Shown one piece after another: positions 11,878 to 20,817 of a stretch of DNA of 64,000 bases. Under the pieces are notes generated by a model, which searched no databases, was not told the origin of the DNA, and worked only from the letters and a program-made list of their open reading frames with translations. The stretch comes from Notospermus geniculatus (taxonomy: Eukaryota; Nemertea; Pilidiophora; Heteronemertea; Lineidae). Location of the stretch: the NCBI GenBank assembly GCA_002633025.1, contig NMRB01000672.1, positions 37,784-101,783 of the forward strand, in the 5' to 3' direction. The number at the start of each line of letters is the position of its first letter. Position 1 is the stretch's first letter. A program made the position numbers and the translations under genes.

Positions 11878-13473
11878 AGAAGTAGGATTTTGGTGCTCTT
11901 GGCCACTTATAGAATGTTCGTTCTAGTTGTCTTGATCAGAGTTTGGTGTTTGTCGCTTATGCGTCAGTCCTGAATCAGACCTAGACTGAGTCCAGCGGGA
12001 AAGAACTAATGCATTGTCACACAAGAAGCATATGATGCTGTCTCGCCGTAGTGTGTAAATGATGCAGTGGTACATGTCACAAATGTTCCTTGTTCGGGTG
12101 TTTGTTAATGATGGGGACTAGACGCTTGCAAGAGCTTGTAAATGCATGTGAATCAAAATAAGCGGTAGTTTTATAACAGGTGCTTTTTCTGTCTGGATTT
12201 GTATCATCAAATCTATAGTTATTGTTTCTTTGTTGATCAGACTATAGTATTACATAATCATGTAATAGGCATTGAGATTAATTACTATGACCATTTTGAT
12301 CATTGCAAACAGTTTGTTTTAATCTTTCCCAAGTCTGCCCTTCAGTCATCAAAGGCAGTCTTCGTTTGTGGATCAGTTGGAGCAGAGCTGACTAAAGCTA
12401 TACTCTAAACAACAGTGTTGTTTGTACTAGCATGTGGTAGTAGAAAATAGCTTACTGACCTGCCTTGTTGTGCATTTGGGGGGGAGGGGTGGCCATGACC
12501 AGGACCATGCTGCTGCTGATCACAACTGGAGCTACTTATTGGACCTTAGCCTTTGGGATGCTTGGGTATTAGAGTTTTGGTATTAGTTTTTAGATTTGGT
12601 ATTAGATTAGATTTTATGTAGGGTAATTTATTTTGGAGTGTGAGTGTTTTCTGTTTTATCAGTTCCACTCTAGCTGCTGTACCTTGCTGTATATCAATGT
12701 GTTGTCATTGTTGTGTTATTTATTATTTTGACTTAAGTTATGAGTCATGTGTATCTCTTGATCTGTTAAGCACTTTGAGTTACATTACACTTTCAAACAA
12801 TGGATGTAAATACGGGCAAATCTATTTTATGAACCAGTCACAAGAAATTACTTCTGGAGTTGAACAGCATCAATAAAACAAACACATAATTCATATCTAG
12901 GAAATATCTTGTTGACTGCTTCCTCTTTTACATTCAAACATTGTTAAGCCCTGGTGTCTCCATGAGTGTTTTATGTTATGATATACTGTATTTTTGAAAC
13001 TGTCCAATTTTATAATGACTGCTAGAGAAAGACAGTGCCTCTGGTATATAGGCCTACCCAGTTACCACGAAGTTTTCCTTCCTTGATACTTTGACCAGTC
13101 TGGCAGGAATAGCGCTGTCTTCAGTTCATTTCCAGCTCTCTCCTCCCCATCTGGAACATCCACAGATGTTCCTAATGTCTTGGAATGGCCAGCATCCCTT
13201 CTTTTTAGCTCTCCCTTCCTAGCATTCTCAGTTTCATTCTCCACAATTCAAAATTAATCCTTAGGCCTACCATCCAGTATGTTTGCCACATCAATTCGTC
13301 GTTCTTTCTAGCCACCAACTGTGTCGTCTGCGTTGTCCATTTTCACAAACCTTGTGTCTCTGCTCGAATAAAATAAAATCGGGCATGGAGGTATCTTATT
13401 TTATACCTCCATGATTTAAGTGATCATCATCATATCCATCGACGTCATCAGGATTAGCACCTAACTTTCCCAT
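11878..13473. other. 3' UTR of the zinc-finger gene and tail-to-tail spacer
   Basis: AT-rich sequence following the stop at 11877, with a poly(A) signal at 12872. Beyond it nothing coding is convincing. A small hairpin around 13388-13412 (ggaggtat paired with atacctcc) lies near the 3' end of the minus-strand membrane-protein gene. Confidence 0.5.
12872..12877 (+). terminator. poly(A) signal of the zinc-finger gene
   Basis: AATAAA about 1 kb after the stop codon; the first good signal downstream. Confidence 0.55.
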
Positions 13474-14133
13474 TCAGTCAGCCCTGTCTTCAACATTTAG
13501 CGCGTCATTTTCGTTCGCATCATCACCGTCTTCGTCGACGAGGTCTTCGGGACCTGCGCGGTGCTCTTCCAATCCTTCATTATGGTCGAAAACAAATTTA
13601 GCGTCAACATCTGGATCGTTGAGACCATCCAAGTACGCTGGATTCAAGTCACTGAGGTCGAATGGTTTTACCACTTTGGTTTCTTCTTTCACAGTCACCA
13701 GAACCGGAGGTGCTACCGCTTCTGCTAAAGGTTCTTCATATAGTCCTTCTTCAGGTGGTCGAAGCTTTTGAACCTGTGGCTCTTTACGAAATGTCCATCT
13801 GTGTCGCTCAGCAGCTGGTTTCATTTCTTGATAACGCACGTCTGTTCTCATCCGTAATTCGGCTGCTTTTCGCTCTTCCAATTTTAAGTCACTGAAAGTT
13901 AACGTATCTGGCTGAAGGTTGCGATACTTGATCCGACTGCTTGATTGAGTGGCGTCCGTTGTCGTGAACTCCGACACTGCGATCCTCCACAATACCAACC
14001 CCGTCGTGGCTGGGATCACCAAACAAGCCAAGTAAAAGTACCTCAGTTTCATAGACAACGAGGTCTTGTTCGTCCACATGAAATAACACGAAGTTTGATC
14101 GATTAGAATCCTGACGTCTTTTGTGAAATTCAT
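13474..14133 (-). CDS. single-pass membrane protein with acidic C-terminus (unrecognised)
   Basis: An intronless 219-codon frame on the minus strand. A hydrophobic helix of about 20 residues (from YFYLACLVIP through VLWRIA) lies near residues 31-52, preceded by basic residues (MKLR). This suggests a signal anchor with the C-terminus outside or in the lumen. The first ATG is at 14133; the ATG at 14052, just before the hydrophobic segment, is an equally good start and would place the helix at the very N-terminus. The middle is charged (K, R, E), and the last ~60 residues are strongly acidic with repeated D, E and N. I cannot name a family. The lack of introns contrasts with all neighbours and could reflect a retrocopy or simply a small gene. 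Confidence 0.6.
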   Translation of the reverse strand: MNFTKDVRILIDQTSCYFMWTNKTSLSMKLRYFYLACLVIPATTGLVLWRIAVSEFTTTDATQSSSRIKYRNLQPDTLTFSDLKLEERKAAELRMRTDVRYQEMKPAAERHRWTFRKEPQVQKLRPPEEGLYEEPLAEAVAPPVLVTVKEETKVVKPFDLSDLNPAYLDGLNDPDVDAKFVFDHNEGLEEHRAGPEDLVDEDGDDANENDALNVEDRAD

Positions 14134-15213
14134 TTGTGAAATCTCATCTCAGTTCACGAGAAGTTAACTTTTAGTTTATCTGCACTTGCACCTCAGCCTT
14201 TCCGTCCGTAATGCTCTGGTTTCATGGTGACCGTCAGGCAGCTCCGCGGAAACGTTCTGAATGGTTGATGATGATGAAAGAGAAAAAGCGACTAACTTAG
14301 AACGAAAGGCGAGAGCCGATAATTCTGTCCGTCAATTCAACTGATACTCTCAATTGTATTCATATGAGGACGACGAGGAACTAAAGCCAAATACAACTTT
14401 TAATAGCTTAGTCTGTAGGATATGCTCAGACAGAACTAACAACAATTAGACGAGGCTATTAGATGGTTCGATGGAGCGGTTACTGCATACGTTGACAATA
14501 CTGAAGATGGAACCCGAACTAATTGCCCTCTATAGTTTTCAAGCGGTCGGTCATCACGCCTCGTCAGGTCTCTGTCGTCCAATAATCTCGACCCAACCTG
14601 CACTATCCCTTGGCCATAACGCTAACGCCTTCGACTTCGTGTCCACCATGGTGGTTTATCTGATTGTGGCACCGGAGAAAAACTTCACCGGTGTAACGTT
14701 TTTGAATGTTCCCCGTCTGTGAGTGTTCCACTACCATTATCTGACGGAATAAGCTCTGACGTGACACACACATAATAGTATCGATCTATCCGTCACTGCC
14801 AGCGTTCTTCAAGAGGCAACCCCGACATACGGAACACTGGCAGATGTTGCAAGGGTACTACATGATCTGATGAAAAGAACACAACACGCATTTGCCAACA
14901 AACATTGCTTTATTGAAAGTCTTCCCAAGATTACTGGGAAATAGATCTGTGGTTGAACTCGCATTTCTACGGTGAATATTCATCATTTCATTTGTGCAAG
15001 TAACGTCGAACTTCTGGTTCACCCACGGTGGCGGCCAATCGTACCGACACCAAGGTATTGACCATGGACTAGTGGGAGAGAAGACGACGACATGGAAAAC
15101 ATTACCAATAGACATAGATTATATTGAAATGAAAAGTTTAAAAAGTCAAAATCCATATTCTGTCTGTTCTATGAGCCTCCGCAAGGAGTGGTGAAACATT
15201 TCAGTCTTTTCAT
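14134..15213. other. spacer; no gene seen
   Basis: No supported exon. The segment around 14693-14713 (gtaacgtttttgaatgttccc) recurs near 36459, hinting at a decayed dispersed repeat. Confidence 0.4.
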
Positions 15214-15299
15214 TTGCGGACGATAACCTGGTTCCCTGGGCTCCTACCGACGGTACGAATCGTCAGCCAGCGCCCAGGGAACCAGGTTATTGCGGACGA
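15214..15299. mobile_element. 66-bp hairpin element with 10-bp target-site duplication
   Basis: A 66-base core (15224-15289) has perfect 18-bp terminal inverted repeats (taacctggttccctgggc and its complement) and is flanked directly by ttgcggacga on both sides (15214-15223 and 15290-15299). A 10-bp duplication fits Mutator-like (MULE) transposition, which typically gives 8-11 bp; the length is tiny for such an element. Confidence 0.8.
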
Positions 15300-15326
15300 C
15301 TACAGTCAGCAGTTCATAGAGCGGCT

Positions 15327-15472
15327 AAAGCAAGGTTCATTGGCACACGGAATTGGTCCGGTTCAGGTCCGTAAAAAATCTATCAAATGGACTTCAGCGT
15401 TGTCGTATCCGGAAAACTAGGGGCAAACGGACTGGAAACGGATCGGATCCGTGTGCCAATGAACCTTGCTTT
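15327..15472. repeat. 146-bp inverted-repeat element
   Basis: Perfect 25-bp inverted terminal arms (15327-15351 and 15448-15472, beginning aaagcaaggttcattggcac) enclose a less symmetric centre. No flanking duplication is visible. It lies 22 bases beyond the 3' end of the phospholipase coding region. Confidence 0.8.
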
Positions 15473-15494
15473 ACTCGGTATACATCCTGACCTA

Positions 15495-17815
15495 TCAGGC
15501 TCGCTCTGTTGGTGGATCCAGTGATGTTGCTAACCTATACTTGGAGTAGAACTCGGGCTCTTTTAGAACTTCCACAACTCTTTCAGGGAAGTTTGTCATG
15601 ATAACGTCCTGGTCGTATCTGAAATAAAACGCATTTCACTGATGAGTATAGAAATGATTCGGAACAGGGCCGCTGGTTTAACAGGTGAAGGGGAAGGTGA
15701 TTTGTGGCGCCAGCGAGAGTGGCGCCTTGATCGAAATTAGCGAAACTAACTTACCTCAAAGCTTCTCGGATTCTTGTTCTACTGTCCAGTGTCCACTCCG
15801 CTGCTTTCTTCACCGACGGCATGTCGGGATCTTCCCTGAATTGTACCATCTGCAGAGCCTGATTATGTGGTGTGTGGGGGGACTCGCAGTCGCTTGCTCC
15901 GCCAGTCAACCACACGCTTGGCGTCAATTCCCCATACTTCTTCAAGGAGTCTTTTACAAATCCCGTGGTTTCAATTGCAACTGAAAAGGAAAACGTACGG
16001 CACATAATGCTGCTGATTTTGTTACGTCTCCCTTCATCTGGTCTGATATTTCGTCAGTTTTCAGCAGGGGCAACAATCTGTGCTCCATCATTATCCGTCA
16101 CGTCCAGACGATTTCGGTTGCTACAATAGACTGGTCCCCTGCCCGGCGAAACTCTCCGCTCTACGTATTTGCGGAGCGTCGAGGACAGGGAGTAGTCTAA
16201 AGCGACAGCAGGTTCACTTGCCACGTACCGGGCGCATTACATTTGCTCAGTTTCGGTGGCGCAACCTTAAGGAAATGAATACTCACTGATCCTTGTTTGA
16301 ATAATGTCCTGTCTATTTCGTGCTTTCAGCTGATCAACCAAGGCCTTCAAAAACGGGACACGTGATAATCTGTATAGTTCTAATCCAAAGACCAGTCTTG
16401 AACCTAAATGAATGAAATTTTGAACCACAAATAGAAGGTCTGGCAAAATAAACGTGATTACTGTGGCATTTGGCGTTGAGCGAGTTTCTCGGGGGATGGC
16501 TGATCCATCATCCGTTTAACATCCTGAATTATCAAGACCTTTGTCTTCGGACTTCGCTCAAGTCCGTAGGCGTAGCGAGATGAACCCGTGGTTCAATTCA
16601 AGATGCCGTTTACCTTTATCGTCCTTATTGAAAACGTGGTCGACAAGGATATCAGCGAGTTCTCTGCCACCAGTCGTCAAGTAACTGTTGTAGTCCGAAC
16701 GGATTTTCAGGTCCAACCAAACGAAGCCAGTGAAACTGGGGCGGTAATATATTGATCCTGAAAGAAATGATGCGTTCTGATTGATTCACTTTAAATAGCT
16801 GTTTGTCTTAGGACAAAATGCCATGCGCTGGCGTGGTTCATGGTCGCCACTACAAATCCACTTCAACTCGAGTAAAGAAATGAACTACGGTACTCTTACA
16901 ACCATGGTTTCAATTTACGTCAAGACTTCGTGAAAATGTCAATTCATAAAGGGAGAAAGTGGCCACAAGTCGATATACCTGGGGTACTGATATTCCTGAA
17001 GTACTGTAGAAATACTGGCACGTCCCTCTCTGTCTGTTCGCATTCGTACTTTGAATAACACCCACAGCTCTTGTGCACACCGCAGTTACAGGTGGATCCA
17101 TGCAAAAATCTCGATGGTGACCCCGACTGGAAAAAAATTGTCCGAACCATCAGCTATTATAGGGGGAAAACCAATTATACGGTGGTCACGCTATGAATAT
17201 CGATGAGCAGAGGCCAGCCTATAAAGTGTCGGTATCGTGACTCTAACCTCTGATCAGCCAGGGATACGGTACCCCGGTGTGACAGAATTTCAGTCCCCCT
17301 GGACCTGAATCTCAGTCCGGTTTTATTGTTCAACGAGGGATTATGGTACGGTAATAGAAACCATGACCAATCGAATATAACCTTACAATCGCAGACTATT
17401 GTAACCCGGGCTTGCATTCCTAGGACTACCATTCCTTTCACACCTGCACCTTTTCTGGGTCTTCCGTTTAATCACCTTACCCTTGTGAACTGCAGATCAA
17501 CTTCTATTCCATTAGCACCATTTTTCAATGCTGTCTCCACGAAGTCTCTGCTGTTTGCTAGATGTTTCAGGATGAACAGCGGGCGGAGCTGGAAATAATT
17601 TGATGGAAGATGACCTCAGAAATCTGCAAACTTCGAAAAACTGCAATGTGGCTTCCAGCAATAATTTTCTACTTTTGATTTCCGCCCTTACCCGGATACA
17701 CCGAGCCTTAGTCGTATTTTCTTACCTTCTGCGTTTTTGTATCTGCGCCAGGGACAAAATGAACGAGGTAGAAGATGACCAAAGTCGCAATGACAAGAGC
17801 TTGTTGGAGTGTCAT
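15495..17815 (-). CDS. secreted GDPD-superfamily phospholipase, sphingomyelinase D/PLD-like
   Basis: Seven exons join in phase: 17815-17726, 17588-17481, 17126-16979, 16757-16614, 16403-16287, 15980-15755 and 15618-15495, giving 318 aa. The first exon encodes a hydrophobic signal peptide, so the product should be secreted. The rest follows the TIM-barrel plan of the GDPD-like phospholipase D family known from spider venom and also found in non-venomous organisms. Candidate residues are His39, Glu59 and Asp61 (EVDL), His75 in an HG-T-C-C loop, and Asp131 in an LDLK strand; the His39-to-Glu59 spacing equals that of the family. The conserved MTNFPERV motif sits near residues 285-292. The segment around 76-100 is cysteine-rich. 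Members cleave the head group of sphingomyelin or lysophospholipids, usually forming a cyclic phosphate; substrate and any toxicity are unknown here. All expected catalytic residues are present and no break is seen. Confidence 0.85.
16127..16198. repeat. 73-bp palindromic family, copy 1 (intronic)
   Basis: Starts tagactggtcccctgcc and ends with a related inverted sequence. The centre contains the ctccgct / gcggagcg stem shared with the copies at 18682, 27310 and 52461. It lies in an intron of the phospholipase gene. The flanking duplication is no longer recognisable. Confidence 0.65.
17276..17444 (+). repeat. ggtgtga-terminated MITE family, copy 1
   Basis: Begins ggtgtgacagaat and ends attcctttcacacc. 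It shares the internal blocks accatgacc, cgaatataaccttacaat and cttgcattcctagga with copies at 37851-38031 and 61312-61494. It lies in the intron between the second and third phospholipase exons. Confidence 0.7.
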
Positions 17816-19160
17816 TTTTGTGTCATTGTTTCTGGAAGTTTTTTTTTAAATGTATGGTGCTCTCCTGAAAAAGGGGAAGTAAAACGTGCCAGTAGCGACG
17901 TGACAGCATTGTGTCCCGAACAAGGGATAAGTTGCTTTTTCCGACACCCCTTTTTTCACAGTGTGTGTGTGGGGGAGGGGGGGTTGAACACGGCAAGTCG
18001 ATCACTGGTGGGAGGGTGCGGTACACCCTCCTCATGACGGAAGTATTTTAAGATTTCCCTGCTCCCCCATACGGCCAGTGCATGAAAGCTTTTATAGGCC
18101 TACTTGGCAAGACAAGAAAAAACTTACTTGTGTTCTATATATTGACGTCCACCTGTCAACCTTCTCTGCTCCTTCAGCCTTCGTCTCAGAGAATGAACGA
18201 AATGGAAAACAAGGCGAAACCCAACACTCGAGAGTCCTTTGTGATTGTACCCTATTTGTTGAGTCCCTACACGTATAGGGAATCATGCTGAGCAATAGGG
18301 ATTACGCCCATTAGTTCATTTTACGTAGTTCGATGGATTATGTAAGCTTTTATAACGTCGACATGGTAACAATCAGTGAGTTTTCGCAAACGGCTAGTGG
18401 GGTGCCGACAGCTGTGAAAGGTGTAGAACGCAGTGAGGCCTGTATAACTATAAAATGAGTCTTACACTTGTTCCCCCTTTCTGAAATGAAGCATCCGCCC
18501 ACAATCCCTTCTGACTCTTGGTGATTCAGGCAACCGCGACGTCAGCGGCCAATTATCCGGTCATCTCGCAGAATGTTGATAGCACACTCCCTTTAACAGA
18601 GTAGCACATTCCCTTTAACAGAGTGACACCGTCCAGTGGCGACATCTATCAACTATGACTGTACCTATTTAACATATCTCCCAGACTGATTCTTTTTCCT
18701 CAAAACGCTCCGCTGTACGCATTTACAGAGCGTTACGAAGGCAGGGACCAGTCTACATATTTCCGGGTTTTGTTCAGCTGTTCAGGTTGGTTCTCGGATT
18801 TCTCTCCCGATTTCTAACAGTGAGTGCTGCAAAACGTTTTTGTTTGCGGTCAAAACCTCTTAAAAACACATAGCTTAATCCTTTGCAGTCACGGTAAATG
18901 TGTATTGATGTGGATTTGTTGCCTTGATTTCAAGAAATGAAGCCATATTGGGAGGGGTGTCACTGCGTCCACTCCCTGATGCTGCAGATGCTCATCTCCT
19001 CATCACTGATCATCCATCTCCTAAACCAACCACTCCAGTGATGTGTGTGCTGGTGTGTGTGTAACATTGCAGTGTACAATGGTAGGCTAGGCCTATTCGC
19101 CGCCTATTCTTTTTTATTTCTGGCCTATGAGTATGACCCTGCACTGCAGCTCGGCCTAGC
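17816..19160. other. upstream region of the phospholipase gene
   Basis: Presumed promoter and intergenic DNA. I see no second gene. It contains a short G-run microsatellite (gtgtgtgtgtggggga near 17960) and the palindromic element at 18682-18754. Confidence 0.4.
18682..18754. mobile_element. 73-bp palindromic element, copy 2, with 10-bp flanking repeats
   Basis: The core starts cagactgattct and ends ggaccagtct, with a cgctccgct / cagagcg stem in the middle. It is flanked by acatatctcc (18672-18681) and acatatttcc (18755-18764), a 10-bp duplication with one mismatch. This is the copy that best defines the element ends. Confidence 0.75.
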
Positions 19161-19711
19161 TCAGTCCGGGAAAACTCCGAAATCGGAAACGTTGCCGAAT
19201 TCGGACTCGCATGCGAGTCCGATTTCAGAAACGTTTCCGAATTCGGACTCGCTAAACGTTTCCGAATTCGGAAACGTTTACCTTCAAGCGCGGATCGGAG
19301 CATGTGAACCTGCCATCGGATGGTTGGCGACTTAGTTGCCAGGTGGCAGCACTAGTAGACTACCAATTTGCGGCGCGGTTTCGTCATCGGTGGCACAATT
19401 TCCCTGGAATTCTTAATTACGTCTTAATTAGTGAGTTGATTTGCAGGTGTACTGACATAATGCATTAGCGTATGCAATCAGGAGTTACCTGGACCAGTAG
19501 AAACTGCTTTATTCCCATTGCAAACTGTAAATATCGCATGAATTCTGATTGTCACTGAGCGGGATGACCATATGGATGACCTACACTAATTCGGCAACGT
19601 TTCCGAATTCGGAAACGTTTAGCGAGTCCGAATTCGGAAACGTTTCTGAAATCGGACTCGCGCGAGTCCGAATTCGGCAACGTTTCCGATTTCGGAGTTT
19701 TCCCGGACTGA
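19161..19711. mobile_element. inverted-repeat element with internal ccgaattcgg array
   Basis: Two arms of about 120 bp (19161-19279 and 19590-19711) are reverse complements of each other. Each begins at its outer end with tcagtccgggaaaactccga and is built from repeated units of the palindrome ccgaattcgg joined to aaacgttt. The roughly 310-base centre has no open frame of note. The right arm ends at an undetermined base (19712), so a flanking duplication cannot be tested and the arms may have attracted an assembly join. Confidence 0.75.
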
Positions 19712-19712
19712 N

Positions 19713-20128
19713 CGTTGGTAGCCGCTCTGAATTGCCAGAAAAAATTCGTAAGCGACTCAGCGATTGTGGCCGACCTTCTACTCCGGATGTCTTGGAGGAG
19801 AAACAGGCAAAAGCAGAGCGTCTGCGAAATGTAAGTTATGTGGCCTTTCCTGATCGCATTCAATTCCTCTGATTCTAAAATGCTGGGTTCTCACAGAAAA
19901 GCTATCAATCATACTGTACTGGTACTCCTTCAATTTCAGGAATATCAGCAAGCTAGAATTGAAAGGATACAACAGGCTGATAAAGATTGTCGAAACTTAA
20001 CCAGTAAAGTCGATCCAATCCTCACTGAAGAAAATAAACCCAAAACCAAAGCCGAAGCTGAGAAGGTCATTAAAGATATTCAAAAGGATCTACAGAAAAT
20101 GTCGATACCTCCATCCAGCAAGAAGTAG
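19713..20128 (+). CDS. small coiled-coil protein, 5' end not resolved
   Basis: Two exons are clear: one ending at 19830 (donor GTAAGT) and 19940-20128 ending in TAG, joined in phase 0. The readable protein runs from about SELPEKIRKRL through a highly charged helix rich in E, K, Q and R to a C-terminal PPSSKK, about 100 residues in all. It has heptad-like leucines, and the helix faintly resembles a stathmin-type coiled coil, but I cannot assign it. The 5' limit of the first exon is hidden by the undetermined base at 19712 and the abutting repeat; the start codon is not visible. Confidence 0.6.
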
Positions 20129-20669
20129 TCTGGCATTTCAGCAAACCTATGATGAGGTCATGGAGGTGGAATGAACTCCAATGATGAATCAGCTAGCTTT
20201 TGCTGCTTTTGAATCACATGAATGTTGGGTCGTTTTTTGTCAGGCAGTGTTCTCAAGGGATGCAGTCAGCAGCTATGAAAAAGGTGCATGGTATGGTTAT
20301 CATTTGATTCAGATTTTATTAGTCTTGAGTTGTTTTCAAAAAAAATTTGATGTGATTTCAGTAAGACATTTCAGTATCCAGATGATGATAAGATAAACAC
20401 CATCTATCTTATTATGATCATGACTTCCTTTTAAGACATTGCATGTCCATTGGAGTCGCCTCATGTTTCATTCAAGTTCATGAACTTGTTTACACTTGAT
20501 TACTGTTATGTGGTAGTGTAATTAATTGATGCGAAGAATTTCAGCGGTAATGCTAGTTGATTGATTGGAAACCAAATTAATATTTCATGTCACACAATAT
20601 ATTGGTTGTTCTACTGCAAGTTTACTATCTACCTTATCTCCTCAGTGTGATATGGACACTTTGGAGCCT

Positions 20670-20817
20670 CTGAATTTTGGTTTGTGAAGAGTAAATGCAT
20701 TATCTACTTCGGAAGTAGATAATACATTTACTCTTCACGAACCAAAATTCAGCGGAGGTTGGACCTCTTCATGGGAAGTCTTCAAAGTTCCCATGAAGAG
20801 GTCCAACCTCCGCTGAA
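20670..20817. repeat. two adjacent hairpins
   Basis: Hairpin 1: 20670-20710 against 20712-20752, 41-base arms with two mismatches. Hairpin 2: 20748-20777 against 20788-20817, 30-base perfect arms. They overlap by a few bases at the shared word ttcag, so the region can form a double cruciform. Confidence 0.85.

Noticed and set aside
13062-13244. 60-codon minus-strand frame next to the membrane-protein gene
   Set aside because: Charged but without family features; it lies beyond that gene's stop codon with no splice link.
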